64,000 bases of DNA from Glebionis coronaria (lineage: Eukaryota > Streptophyta > Magnoliopsida > Asterales > Asteraceae). The notes under the pieces are model-generated. The model did not search any database, had not been told where the DNA came from, and saw only the letters and a program-made list of their open reading frames with translations. The position numbers were made by a program, and so were the translations under genes. The DNA is taken from assembly GCA_025667525.1 (NCBI GenBank), contig CM046878.1, positions 83,782,196 to 83,846,195 on the forward strand. The letters run 5' to 3'. Shown one piece after another: positions 21,507-34,336 of this stretch (position 1 is its first letter; every line of letters starts with the position of its first letter).

Positions 21507-24319
21507 GTGGATAAAATACCCCTTACTTTTAAGTCAAAGGAAGACTATTTCAGCTCATTTGCTTATCCTTTGCTAGAGGAAACACGCTGTGAGCTGGCTT
21601 CTTCCATGGATCTCATTTATGGGGCTCCCTTTGCTGAAATTTTATCTATTAACGAGTCCAAAAATGGTGAAAACATGCTGTATGATGTTACTGTTGGTCC
21701 ATGGAAAAATCAATCTAGTGAACGTGGCAAAGATGATTACAATACGTTACCTGGCGATATGCTTATTTTAGGAGATGGGGAGCCTAAAGCAGTTCAAGAT
21801 TTGCAGCGTGTGGGAAGAACTTGGGCTTTTTTAGTGGTTAAACATAATGAAGATGATGGTACAACTATGAAAGTCAAAGCATCAAAACCAATTGAATTCC
21901 AAGACGGGATGTTTTTCGTTTTTGTGATGAATCTAACAACTCAGAAAAGAATATGGGATTCATTGCACATGCATAGAAATCTTAATATTATCAACGAGAT
22001 TCTTTACTCTGACCCGAAGGTCAGAAATTGGTTTAAAAAATTTCCACTTCTTTACGGAAATATGATAATATTGTTATTAACTATTGATGTTTCGGTATTT
22101 ACAGGGTAAGGACTGCAACATCTGTCCATTTGGTTGCGATATCATGGAATCGGAAAAACTTGATCTGCATCTTTTGCTAAATTTGAATGAATCCCAGAGG
22201 GAAGCAGTTATGACCGCGCTTTGTAAAATACAATGCTCTCGTAATTCATCTAATTCATCTGTGGGACTAATATGGGGACCACCTGGAACGGGGAAAACAA
22301 TGACAGTGAGTGTTTTGCTTTTCATCCTTCTGCAAATGAATCAAAGGACTCTTACGTGTGCTCCTACGAACGTCGCTATAGTAGAGTTAGCCTCACGCTT
22401 GTTAAGTTTAGTAAGAGAATCATTCAAATCTACAACTGCAAATGGCGATTATTTTTGTTCAGTTGGAGATTTGCTCTTGTTTGGCAACAATGAGATATTG
22501 AAAGTTAGTACTGACATTGAAGAGATGTATCTCAAGCATCGAATTAAGAGGCTTGTAGAGTGCCTAGGCCCAGTGACTGGTTGGAAGCATTGATACGATC
22601 TATGATCGATTTATTGGAAAATTGTGTTTCCGGATATTATAAGTTTATTGAAAATGAATTCTTGAAAGACAAACATCTAAGGAATGGGAATGAAGGGAAA
22701 AGAACAATGTTGGAAATAATATCATTCATTGAGTTTGTGCAAGAGCGATTCAATGATTTTGCATCGCCACTTAGAAGGTGCATTGTTACATTTTCTACTC
22801 ATATCCCGAGAAGTTTCGTGGGGGAATATAATTTCCAATGTTTGATTTCTCTAATGGACAGTTTGAGTTCGTTAGAATATTTGTTGTTTCAAAAGAATCT
22901 TGTTTCAGAAGAACTTGAAGACCTTTTCGATTCTAAACCGTTGCAGGATGATTTTGTTAAGTCATGTCTAGCGTTGCTAAAAACTCTTGAAACATCTCTT
23001 GAAGGGCTCGCTCTTCCATGTCATTCTAACAAGTATGCTATAAAACAATTTTGTTTTGAAAGGGCTACTGTTATATTTTGCACAACTTCAAGTTCCTACA
23101 AGTTGCATGCTGTCAATATGGAGCCTTTAAAAATAGTGGTGATAGACGAAGCGTCTCAGTTGAAAGAGGCAGAGTCCACCATTCCCCTTCAAATTCCGGG
23201 AATGAAGCATGCTATTCTTGTTGGAGATGAGTGCCAGTTACCTGCAATGGTTTTTAGCAACGTAAGTGTACTTATCTGTGTATCTTCAGACTATTGTTTT
23301 AATATTAGTTTTAAGCTTTATTTTGATAACTAAATGTTTGACAGGTTTGTATTGAATGTGGCTTTGGGAGTAGCTTATTCACCCGATTAAGTTGTTTGGG
23401 TCATTCTAAGCATCTTCTCAATGTTCAATACAGAATGCACCCATCCATCAGTTTCTTCCCAAATTTGAAGTTTTATCGAAATCAAATCCTAGATGGTAAA
23501 AATGTTTTATCTAGAGGTTATGAAAATAGGTATCTTTTAGGACCAATGTTTGGTTCCTATTCATTTATAAATGTCGTTGGTGGAAGAGATGAAAAAGATG
23601 ATTGCAGACAAAGCCGAAGAAATATGGTTGAGGTGGCTATTGTGATTAAAATTGTAAAAAATCTCTACAGAGGTGAGTATTGTGGTTGTCCTTTATCATT
23701 TTAGGTTAAAGCAGTTAAACGTTTTTACCTAAGTTTAACATCTTCACATTTATAGCATGGAAGGACTCAAAGAAGAAGCTTACCATTGGTGTTATATCTC
23801 CCTATATTGCCCAAGTTGTTACGATTCAGCAAAAACTTGCTCACAAGTATGAGAAGCTTGATGGGTTTTCAGTACACGTGAAAACGATTGACGGGTTTCA
23901 GGGTGGAGAAGAAGATATTATTATCTTATCGACTGTAAGATCGAATAGTCATGGGTCTGTTGGCTTTATATCTAGTCCTCAAAGGACTAATGTTGCCTTG
24001 TCAAGAGCACGGTATGCAATCCTCTCACTTTCTCAACATTTGATCTTTGTAAATACTTTCTTTATGTCAAGAAGTATTATATTGTTTCCCGTTTTTTTGT
24101 AGGCATGGTCTTTGGATATTAGGAAATGAAAGAACCTTGACTAAGAGTGAGTCCATATGGAAAGAAATAGTCTCTGATGCAAGGAAACGTCATTGTTTCT
24201 TTGATGCTGATGCTGATGAATGCTTAAAGATGACAATTATAGAAGCAAAGGAGGAGTTAGAACAATTTGATGACTTGGTTAACGAGAATAGTGTACTTTT
24301 TAAACATGCAAAATGGAAG
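21507..24319 (+). pseudogene. Sen1/UPF1-like SF1 helicase half (exons 2-6)
   Basis: Exon 2 carries the conserved VYPLLEETR-like motif (here AYPLLEETRCEL) and a beta-barrel-like stretch. Exon 3 has NESQREAV (Q motif), the Walker A GPPGTGKT near 22273, then APTNVA (motif Ia), IDEASQ (motif II, Walker B) and GDECQLPA (motif III). Exon 4 gives QYRMHPSIS (motif IV-like). Exon 5 gives [19 protein letters not shown] and TNVALSRAR (motifs V and VI). All the helicase motifs survive. A single-base deletion near 22585 shifts the frame in exon 3, after ECLGPVTGWKH. Exon 6 ends in frame at 24319, but the next recognisable exon is in a different phase. Confidence 0.85.
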
Positions 24320-25695
24320 GTATGTGATTTGAAACCAAAAACTGAGAAATTGTAACACCCATTTGTAGATGTGACAATTTAGACCCATTTACTTACGGAT
24401 GGGTTGATTTGGGTTACGGATGTTTTGAAAGCTGTCGAGTCGGAAACTCAGGTATATCCAAAAAAAAGCTGCGCGCAGTGTATTTTTATTGCTTACAACC
24501 CTGTTTCAACATATTATGTTTCCGTATGTGATTATCTGAGAGAAAAGGGAACTTAAACAACAAAATCAGTAATGTAGTTCAACAAATATTAAGAGAAACA
24601 ACAGTTCTCTTGAGTCAGGGTTACAGAAAATCGTTTCTCAAAAACCGAACTTGAGGACTGGTTAATGGGAATATAATCTTTATGCAAATTGGAACGTATT
24701 TGATTAATCTCTTACGAAAGTGTGTCATAATCTTTGTGCCATCAGGTTCTCTTCAGTGACGACTTCAGAAGATCATTTGGATGTTCTCCCCTATATTATG
24801 TAGTTTTTTTCCCCAATCTGACTTCACCCAAATCACCCACGTAAACCTAATCCCACTACTTCAAAATCATAACAACTAATGGAGATGGTAAACTGTAGGA
24901 CATCCACATTTTGCCCATTAGCTTTCAAACGCCACATGGGTGTAGGACCCCCTCATCCTCGCTGCCCAAATTTTGATCTACACTATAGCTAAAGTATCAT
25001 ACTGTGTTGTTGTACAGTACACAGAAGTGAGTGTCCAACTATGTCCTGTTGTACACAGAAGTGAGTGTCCAACTCAAAGTAAAAGCTTCTGTCGGTTCTG
25101 ACTTTGGTCGCTCAAAGGACGAAGTCAGTGTCCAACTATGTCCTGCTGTAAGATAATACATTAATACCCAAGTTTCATACCAGTAAAAGTACATTGGTTG
25201 GGTGATCAAACTCTCCCACAAAACCCTCTTGTTAGTTTCATTTATCAACCGGAGATTACCATTGTCTTCGAGGGTCGCAGTCACTTTTGGAGATCAAATT
25301 CCCTGTGTTGGGTCGATGGAGAGAAAAATATGATTTGAAGTGGCTACGATAGGTGTGTTTGGCCACTTTCTACAGCTCCAGTTCCACAAACGCAAATGTG
25401 GGTGCACTACAACCTGTTAAAAGTGAATGAAAAAAAAATCATAAAAAGATTACAACTTCAAGAAAATGAAAAAAAAATAAAAAGACAATTTTGTCCTTTG
25501 GTTAAACCATGTTAACAGTCAACACATAACCTCCGTTAGGTCAAAGTATCGAAATGAACTCAAACTATCCTCACAGGTAGGGTGACTGCATTTTCAAAAG
25601 ACGAGGTAGGATATACGCAAAATTGACATACCGTGACCATATATGCATTTTACTCTTATTATGTATGCTAATTCCATTTTCTTTCTACGTTTTAG
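24320..25695 (+). other. Oversized intron where an exon is probably missing
   Basis: Starts at a good donor (tggaag|gtatgt) and ends at a good acceptor (cgttttag|ttac). From memory, family members have about 100 more residues between the two helicase halves, ending in a phrase like LEVPKTW. Here exon 7 begins directly at YLEVPMTW, and its phase does not match exon 6. The interval holds no coding piece I can recognise. At 25018-25150 it has an imperfect triplicated phrase ('cagtgtccaactatgtcc'). Confidence 0.5.
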
Positions 25696-27877
25696 TTACT
25701 TGGAAGTTCCTATGACTTGGCCGGCATCCCATGAGATAATCCGATTTCAATATTTAAGTGACAGTGAAAATGAAAGTAAAGGGGATGTGAATCCTGGTGA
25801 TGATAGAATTTATGTTGAAAACTCAAAAGTGAGTGAAAGCTTGTTGCTGATGAAGTTCTACTCATTGTCACGCGAGGTCGTGAGGCATTTGCTTTCTGGT
25901 ACAGAACTTAATCTACCCATGCAAGTTACTGATGAGCAAATGGACATAATTTTGTCTCCCAGAAGTTCATTTATAATTGGGCGATCAGGAACGGGAAAAA
26001 CCACCATATTATCAACGAAATTGTTCCAATACGAACAAAATTTTCACATTGCTTCTGAAGGGATTTATGAAGGGGAGAACATCCAATTTAAGGAAGCCGA
26101 AGTTGCTAATGATCATCAAGATGACAAAATGAGTGTTCTTCGCCAGCTTTTTGTGACCGTCAGCCCAAAATTATGTTACGCTGTGAAACAAAATGTTTCC
26201 CACCTTACAAGGTGCGCATATACTCTGTTTTTCCCATTAGTTTTTTTACATCTTCTATTGTCTTATTCTGACTTTGAGAGTCAATGTATTTGACAGTGTT
26301 TCAAGTACTGAGGATTCATCAGCAGAGATCAATCTTGATGACATGGACGTGATAACATCAGAATTCAGTGATATTCCAGACACTTTTACCAACATTCCCG
26401 TGAAAAAGTATCCTCTTGTGATAACATTTCAAAAGTTTCTGATGATGTTGGATGGTACATTGGGGAATTCGTTCTTTGAGAGGTTTCGTGAGGTAAGGGA
26501 AGGTTCTATTGGGAACCGTATAAGTTCAAGATCTATTGCACTGCAAACCTTTATAAGATTAAGGGAGGTCACTTTTGATAGGTTTTGTTCACTTTACTGG
26601 CCACACTTTAAATCAAGTCTAACCAAAAAGCTTGATCCCTCAAGGGTATTCACCGAAATTATATCTCATATAAAAGGAGGGCTTCAGTGCATTGATGGAA
26701 ACTTAAGTTATGAGGATTACTGTTCATTGGCCGAAAGTCGTTCTTCCACTTTAACTACAGAGAAAAGGGGTATTGTTTACAACCTTTTTAAAACCTATGA
26801 AAAAAGGAAAACTGAAAGAAGAGAATTTGATTTGGGTGATTTAGTAAATGACATTCATCATCGGCTTAAAAATGGGAATTATGATGTTGACATGGATCTG
26901 GTTTATATTGATGAGGTCCAAGATCTTAGTATGAGGCAAATTTCTCTTTTTAAATATATTTGTCAAAATGTCGATGAAGGTTTTACTTTTGCGGGTGACA
27001 CAGCACAGACAATAGCAAGATGGATTGATTTTAGGTTTCAAGATATACGATCTTTGTTCTATAAGGAGTTCTTAAGTACTAAAACATCTGGTAAACTCGA
27101 AAAAGGTCTTGTAACCGAGATTTTTCAACTAAAACAGAATTTCAGAACGCATGCTGCTGACCTGCTGTGCTCGATTTAGCTCAGAGTGTCATTGACATTA
27201 TCTACCATTACTTTATTCACTCAATTGACAAGTTAGAACCTGAAATCAGTCTTATATCTGATGAAAATGTAATAGTGACAATCTTTGGAGGTATAGAAAC
27301 TAGTGGAAAAATTGTCGGATTTGGTGCTGACCAGGTGATATTAGTACGTGATGATTGTGCAAAATCTGAAATATGTGAATCTGTTGGAAAAATGCACTTG
27401 TTCTCACTATATTGGAGTGTAAGGGTCTTGAGTTCCAGGTCAGACTCGTCTCCTTTGTGTTAAATACTTATCATTCATTAAGTTGCTTCTGTTTCTTAAT
27501 GTTTTATTCCCATGGGTATTTAGGACGTATTGCTGTACAACTTTTTTGGGACATCCCCGTTGAAAGAACAATGGAGAGTTATATATGAATACATGAAGAA
27601 TTATGATTGGCTCGACGAGAACCTTCCTCAGTCTTTCCCGACATTCACTGAGGCAAGGCATAGTGTTTTATGTTCTGAATTGAAACAATTATATGTGGCT
27701 ATAACTCGAACGAGGCAAAGGCTATGGATATGCGAGAACAATGAGGAGCTCTGTAAACCAATGTTTGACTACTGGAAAATGAGGGGACTCGTTCAGATAA
27801 GGAAACTGGATGTAACAGTTGCTCAGTCAATGCAGGTTGCTAGCACCCCTCAGGAGTGGCGTGAGCGTGGTAAGAAG
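25696..27877 (+). pseudogene. UvrD-like helicase half (exons 7-9)
   Basis: Exon 7 has the second Walker A, IIGRSGTGKTT, near 25975. Exon 8 has YIDEVQDLS (motif II) near 26908, GDTAQTIA (motif III) near 26994, and LKQNFRTH (motif IV) near 27128. Exon 9 has QLYVAITRTRQRLWI (motif VI) near 27688. Two indels break exon 8. One lies just after FRTHAA (about 27165), where LDLAQSVIDIIYHYF continues in another frame; the other is near 27395, before LVLTILECKGLEFQ. Exon 8 ends at 27438 (ttccag|gtcaga). Confidence 0.85.
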
Positions 27878-27966
27878 GTTGGCTTTTGATCTATACTACT
27901 GCTATAATTATATTATGATTTGTAATTTTGTTACCTTATTTGACATATAACATATATGCTTTTCAG

Positions 27967-30391
27967 TTTTTTTGCGAGAACAGTTTTACGATGGCAATTC
28001 TGTGTTTTGAGAGAGCTGGTGACGCAACCTGGGGAAAATTGGCCAAAGCTTCTAGTCTTAGAGCATCTGCTGATCAAATAAGGGGAACGAATCATGAAGA
28101 TTTTGTTGGTTATCTTAGAGAAGCAGCCGGAATGTTTGAGTCTATCAGAAAGTTTGAGTCTGCAGCATCATGTTATTGTGATTTGGGGGAGTTTGAAAGA
28201 GCTGGTAACTTTTTTTCTTAAACACAAATCCTCGTTTCTAACTAGCATATGAATCGTAAACTTTATTATTATTTGAAGAGTCACAGGTTGCATATAGTTA
28301 GTCAAAATCGAAATTCCTTTCTTCATTGGTCAAAACTACATTCACTCATTTTTTATGTTACCTTCATCGGAAATTTACCCTAAAATGATTAAGTAAAACA
28401 GGACAGGTCAAATGGTTTAAAGTCTTTGACGGTCACCCAAAGTTCAATTTGAATGCATACAACCTCTAATTGCCCGCTACTAAATTGAACTTTTGTGTTT
28501 GTGTAGGAAAATTGTATTTGTACGAATGTGGAAAGATTGATGAAGCTGCTGAATGTTTCACTCTATCAGGATGTTATAGTGAAGTTGCGGAAGCTTATGC
28601 GAAGGGAGATCAGTTTGCCAACTGTCTGTCAGTTTGTAAAAAAAGGAAACTTTTTGATAAAGGGTTGGCATATATAAAATACTGGAAAGATCATGTTAAT
28701 GTTCGAAGTAAAGAAGTAATACAAGTTGAGCAAGAATTCTTGGAAAATGGTGCTCTCGAATACCATGAGAACAAGGATCCTGAATCCATGGTGAAATTTG
28801 TCAGAGCTTTTTGTTCTATAGAATCTAAACGTGTATTTTTGAGGTCGTTAGGCTGCCTTGATTACCTTTTATCGTTGGAAGAAGAGTTGGGTCATTTTCT
28901 TGAAGCTGCTGAGCTGGTGAGGTCACGGGGCGATGTTATAAAAGAGGCTGATCTTTTGGAGAAGGCTGGAGATAATAAGGAGGCAGTGGGTTTATTACTT
29001 TGGTATGTGTTTTTTAGCTCGTTATGGGAATATGGAGAGAGAGGTTGGCCTTTAAAGAATTTTGATCAGAAGGGAAAACTTTGTAGTAAAGCGAAGTTGC
29101 TAGCGAAATTGGATTCAGACCCTTTCCACGATGTTGTTTGTAATGAGCTTGACATTCTCTCTAATCAGCAAAGTAGTTTGGCTCAACTGAAGAATAATTT
29201 GGATGTTTCCAAAGAAAACACGAGTTTAAGGGGAGAATTTTTGTCGATTAGGAAAATATTGGATGTTCATTTAGATCTTCGTTCCTCAAAGTATGAGTGG
29301 GAGGACGAGTTACCAGTTGATTTAAATAAGCACTGCGAAGACAAGATGTTTCAAAACTGGGCGTCTGTTAGAACTTTGATTTTTTATTGGAATTTGTGGA
29401 AGGAGAACATTGTGGATATCTTTGAAAGTCTAGAAGATTTCCACAATTAAAAACCAAATAAACACGAGGGTCATCTTGATTTCAGTTTAACCTATTTTGG
29501 GGTGAGGAAACTGTGTGTAAATTGAAACATAGTTTACTTGCTAGTCCACAAGAATGCATATTGGATAAAAAACTACTGTCGAAGGGTTGATCATATGGAT
29601 GGCAAGTTTCTAACTATTGATGCCAAGGAATTGATGTTTGCTATTCGGTCTTATTGGCAGTCGGAACTGCTTTCTGTGGGGATAAAGGTGCTTGACACTC
29701 TTTATCATCTTCTTTGTAAGTCAAGGTCGAACGGTTCAGCCTTTCACCAAAGCACATCTTTTCTTCATATTTTCGAAGTTTCAAAGTTTCTTTTAAACTG
29801 CCAGTATCTTAACCTCACCTCTTCAATAAATAAGCTTCAAGAGTTTTTAGATCTCTCTGCTGATTATTTTTATCGTGTGTTCCCGCCAGACTGGCGTGAT
29901 TCAGTATCCGAGGATTTAGTTTCTTTAAAGAATACTGATCTTTCTGTCAACTTGCTTAATGAGACCATTCTTCACTTTAGTGAAGAAAATGTTGAAGCCA
30001 TTTATCGGATCTATTCGGTAATTGGGAGGGTGATGATAATATGTTTCAATTGCAGACAGCCTTTAGTACTTTTTGAGAAGGTTATGAGGGTAATTCAGAG
30101 TGATTGCAGATGGAAGTCATTTTTCAAAAAATACTGGAATAATGGCAAGAAAGACACTTATGCTGTTTACGAACTTCGACGTGCTCTGGAAGACACTTAT
30201 GAGCATATTTCCCAGATACCTCCTCACCATTTCATGTATCTCTTGGACCATCTTCTTTTGTTTGCATCTTTCTCGTCAGAGATTATTTTCACTACAAAAT
30301 CATCTCTTGTTGGATGGCTTACATCTTTTGACTCTACTGGTAATCTAAGTACAAGATTACCTGTGTCCAAACAGAAGAAACAAAATTTCAG
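27967..30391 (+). pseudogene. Helical/TPR-like tail of the helicase pseudogene (exons 10-11)
   Basis: Exon 10 (27967-28204) and exon 11 (28507-30391) encode helix-rich repeats such as MAILCFERAGD, AASCYCDLGEFERAG, EAAECFTLSGCYSEVAEAYAKG and EAAELVRSRGDVIKEADLLEKAGD. These have the spacing of TPR-like helical pairs, as expected after the UvrD half. Two in-frame stops interrupt exon 11: TAA at 29448-29450, after ESLEDFHN, and TGA at 29523-29525. The frame is otherwise open on both sides, consistent with nonsense mutation. Confidence 0.8.
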
Positions 30392-31015
30392 GTGATGCGT
30401 TATCCTCTATTGCTAAGATTATTAAAGATATTTTCGACGAAGAAGACATTACTTCATCATGGATTAAAATATGGACTGACTAACATAGTTACCATCCAAT
30501 ATTAACGTTGAAGCTGATTATGATATTTTCTCTAGTTTGTCTGCAAGTATCAGGTTTCTCAAAAAAGTACTACTTGACATGTTGTGCGGTGGAAACAACA
30601 ATGCTGCTCGTATGCTTCCAGATATGTTTGTTTTCCATCTTTTAAGAAGAAGGAAGGGTAGATACTTGAACCTGATTACCTGAATCCAGAAGTGGTTGCA
30701 GAAGCATTTTTAAGCGTAGAGGATCCTCTCCTGATTGTGAGCTCTGGAGATGTGACTCCTAAAATCAATGCTCCTTGTGCTTTATTTTTCGACCTTATGA
30801 AATCTAAAGAGGAGATTATGAGAGAATTGTTCCCGAAAAAGACTTCAAACAATGATGTTTGTGGGACGCCTCCTGAGGCAACATGTTCTACTATGAGTCA
30901 GGAATCGAATGATGGGAAAATGGAAGTCCGTGACACTCAGGAAGTAAAAAGCAAGTAAGGCAAAGGCAACAACAAGGGGAAGAAGGGTAAAAAAGGCAAA
31001 GGTAAAAGTAAATGA
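30392..31015 (+). pseudogene. Damaged 3' end of the helicase pseudogene
   Basis: Coding fragments continue in shifting frames: GDALSSIAKIIKDIFDEED (30392-30480, then TAA), LLDMLCGGNNNAARMLPD (about 30570-30625), NPEVVAEAFLSVEDPLLIVSSGD (from about 30683). They end in a Lys/Gly-rich tail, KGNNKGKKGKKGKGKSK, to TGA 31013-31015, with an internal TAA at 30956. The PEVVAEAF...P..IVSSG pattern is the family's C-terminal signature as I recall it. Confidence 0.65.
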
Positions 31016-31329
31016 CCCGCGTAAGTTTTTAGGTAATCCTTCTTAGAATCATGCTACTGCTCTGTAATTTAAACCTCATACCAGCACTTGTATATAGCTT
31101 ACTACAGTTTACATTTTATTCTAAAAAACTAGCATCTCGCATATTTACCACAAAATGTAGAAAAACACTTCAATTTCTTTGCCATAAAATGCAACTCAAA
31201 GTTGTAAAAGTTGTGTACAAGGCACCCTAGCGCTGATATGACCTGAAAATCCTACGTGGATGATGACCTATCAATCTTAGCACGTCGTGCACCTACCCTT
31301 AAACACTTCTACAGTTCTACTCGTGTCGT
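31016..31329. other. Probable 3' flank of the pseudogene, no gene
   Basis: AT-rich non-coding sequence between the end of the pseudogene and the duplicated segment upstream of the tRNA. Confidence 0.5.
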
Positions 31330-31404
31330 GAATATTGGACGCTATTTACGTAAGCGCTTCAAATGACTTGAATATTGGACGCTATTTACGTAAGCGCTTC
31401 AAAT
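31330..31404. repeat. Tandem duplication upstream of the tRNA gene
   Basis: Two identical 35-bp stretches (31330-31364 and 31370-31404, period 40) start gaatattggacgc and end gcgcttcaaat. Each contains the near-palindrome ttacgtaa. They end about 40 bp before tRNA-His. Confidence 0.9.
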
Positions 31405-31443
31405 ATAAGTTACAATATAACTTTAAAAACCTACAACAACAAT

Positions 31444-31515
31444 GTGGCTGTAGTTTAGTGGTAAGAATTCCACGTTGTGGCCGTGGAGACCTGGGCTCGA
31501 ATCCCAGCAGCCACA
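31444..31515 (+). tRNA. tRNA-His (anticodon GTG)
   Basis: A 72-nt cloverleaf. The acceptor stem GTGGCTG (31444-31450) pairs with CAGCCAC (31508-31514), with discriminator A at 31515. The anticodon stem CCACG/CGTGG encloses loop TTGTGGC with anticodon GTG at 31477-31479. The D-arm region TAGTTTAGTGG is the A box and GGGCTCGAATCCC in the T arm is the B box for RNA polymerase III. No intron, and CCA is not encoded, as in nuclear genes. It reads histidine codons during translation. Confidence 0.96.
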
Positions 31516-31525
31516 TATTGTATTA

Positions 31526-31532
31526 TTTTTTT
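31526..31532 (+). terminator. RNA polymerase III terminator of tRNA-His
   Basis: A run of seven T residues 11 bp after the tRNA 3' end, the standard Pol III stop signal. Confidence 0.8.
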
Positions 31533-33795
31533 AGTAATTACTTTCACATGACTGTCAATTTTTACTACAGTAGTAAATTTTCCCATTGAGATATTATTCT
31601 TTTTACTGTTATTGTTATGTTTTTACTAGCTTTGGAGTATGGGTTAGAAATATTGTAGTATATGAGCTCGATTTTACTGGTTTTGAGTTTCTCTTTAAGA
31701 ACAATGGAATCAATTCGACTATGTAAATCCTAAAAAAATATCTTGTACGACCATCTCTTCAGTTATACCTCTTATGTCTGATACTCATTCCGTAGATATG
31801 AGCTCTCTAGCCATACCATAATGAAACAGAACCAAAAGCTATTCACCCTGCAAGACTGTTGACTACATTTCCGAATTTCTAGCTGTTTTAAAACATTGAT
31901 AGTACGACTGAGTATGACTTGTTGGAGAATATGCAGCCTACAGATCATAATTGCCACAAAAGTAGTTTAGTGTCAAGTCAGAAAATGTAGCCTATCGAAT
32001 ATTTCAGATTCATATCTTTTGGTTACACATAACCGCCCCATTCGCCCCAAAAAGTAGTTCAGCGCCAAGTCAGAATATGTAGCCTTCAGATCATAAAAAA
32101 ACTTAGAGATCTCTAAATCACCAAATTCTTACTTCTCTGCATTTTTGGAACATATACAACAATGATAACCGCTACAGTCACTGTCCTCTCAGTATAGGTA
32201 AATAGGGAACAGCATCAGGAAGAACATTCTCCAAATGGATCATCGAAACACCTCTAGGTGAGTTCACCAGAGAATATTAGTACGTAATAAATTGGGAGCT
32301 TATAAATGATAACAATTTGACCTTACACAGACCTTCATACCTCATCAACTAAAAGAGCATAACTTTGCTTAAGGGAAAATGTTTCAAAAACCAGAAACTG
32401 ATAGAATGGTATTCATACTACTAGGGTGAATTGAAAACATAGCTAATCTCGCAAACTCGAACAAACAAATGAAACCATGGAGTATTTTTTAGTTGTTATT
32501 ATTTGTATTGGGTTATGTTTTGTTTTGGGCTCAAGCTCGTATTTCTGATACGACTATATGTATCATTCGAACATTAGTGAATAACAGATTCAACGAAACC
32601 ATTACAATCTTAACATAGCTAAGCATGTGAATCAGCAAACACAAAGAGTAGGCCATTCTCCACAAAGACCAGACTGCCCGCCCCACGTTATTGATTTGCC
32701 CTCATAGCCACAACCGTTGAGTGAGTCATGTATGCCCCCACATTATGGAAATGCAGCCTATTCTGGGCCTGTTCCCGGTCGCCTGTTATTAGCCTTTTGC
32801 ACCTAACATGATTGATTTTCATGTTTCTATTCATTAAGATATTAGCAACCATTTGAAAGGTCCTTTTTTTCTGCAATAACCTCACAGGCACACTCACAAG
32901 CTCACAACCATTTGATCATGAGGATTCGCATATTGAGCGGAAATCACCTCCGTTTTTCATTCCACCATACCGTAATCTTCATGATATCGTGTCTGTGTCA
33001 TTTAGACATATACCCATGTTCATAAATGCAGCTAAAGTAGAAAACTAGAAATGCTCTAAAATCTTAAACCTCTATACACCGAATCTGTTATCCAGTGAGC
33101 TTCTCATGACCATCAGTAAAAGACATTCTAATTTTTCGCACTGTAACCTCTACTCACCATGGTAAATCACAATTATTATTGTTAATGGCCAATGCCTCCT
33201 TCAAACCAAGTATACTTAAAAGCTAAAAACTCGAGATCCTTCTTACCATTCACTAGCAACGGTGCTTCCAGTATCACTTTAATCGCCACGTGCAATACTT
33301 GGAATCTACCCTCAAATTTATACAGTTCACCTTTCAGTTGACATCTCTCAGGACACCAGGCCACTTGCACCGCAATTTTTAACTAAACAATTAAACACTA
33401 CAATTCCCCGTCTACATTAAACACTACCAATGCAACAACTTCAATTATAGTTGGGTCGACTGGTGTAATGGGCTTGCGTTTCTAATCTGAGTTTATGTTC
33501 GTGGTATATGGTTTGTAGTTCATTCGACTCATTCTTAATCTTTGCTTTTGTATTTTTAATCCTTGTTTCGCTTTTTTTGGTTCCTCTATTTTTAATCATC
33601 TTATTGATAAAGTGGATGCCTTTATTTGTAGTTGGGTTGCGGTTTTCGCTCTTTTTATATATTGCCTTTCAAAACCAGACAATATAACCAATAAGATGCA
33701 TTTCATTTCATTGATAGAGTTGCAAATTGCAATTACACACTACATCCATAAAACGATACATAAAACATGGTAACAAGATAATACAACTAATTGAC
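31533..33795. other. Intergenic region, no gene identified
   Basis: The short minus-strand frames at 32688-32897 and 33182-33370 have a more protein-like composition than random AT-rich DNA, for example WCPERCQLKGELYKFEGRFQVL. I cannot assign them to a family or connect them with splice sites; they may be remnants of an unknown gene. The last ~100 bp before 33795 should contain the 3' UTR of the H4 gene. Confidence 0.4.
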
Positions 33796-34197
<402 letters not shown>

Positions 34198-34289
34198 TTA
34201 AAAATTTTGAAATTTAGGGATGTGAAGCGGGAAACTGAAAATTGAAATGAAATTGGACGGTCGAGATTTGGATATGCGTGATTGGATTT

Positions 34290-34336
34290 GATGGTTGGAT
34301 GAGTATTTCAAAAGGGATGTTGGATCGCTGACGTGG
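34290..34336 (-). promoter_or_regulatory. Plant histone promoter motifs (Type I-like, hexamer and nonamer)
   Basis: On the minus strand, 34322-34336 reads CCACGTCAGCGATCC, close to the plant histone Type I element (CCACGTCANCGATCC...), including the ACGTCA hexamer. CATCCAAC at about 34290-34297 matches the nonamer core. In plant histone genes these elements drive S-phase and meristem expression. They lie 180-230 bp upstream of the start codon. Confidence 0.75.

Larger units (their letters stand above)
20115..31015 (+). pseudogene. Broken double-helicase gene (Sen1-like SF1 + UvrD-like, TRANK1-like)
   Basis: Exons I can place: 20115-20207, 21507-22019, 22105-23261, 23345-23672, 23756-24011, 24103-24319, 25696-26211, 26297-27438, 27524-27877, 27967-28204 and 28507-30391, then an untidy 3' part to a TGA at 31013-31015. 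Splice sites are GT-AG except intron 1, which starts GC. The family is a group of very large plant proteins joining an AAA_11/AAA_12 (Sen1/UPF1-type) helicase to a UvrD-type helicase and a helical tail, presumably nucleic-acid unwinding enzymes; their biological role is poorly known. Lesions: frameshifts near 22585, 27165, 27395 and 30385; stops at 29448 (TAA) and 29523 (TGA); further stops at 30481 and 30956; and a probable missing exon between 24319 and 25696. One or two could be assembly errors, but together they indicate a pseudogene. Confidence 0.85.

Noticed and set aside
33182..33370. 62-residue minus-strand frame with protein-like composition
   Set aside because: No family recognised and no joined exons; mentioned only as a possible remnant.
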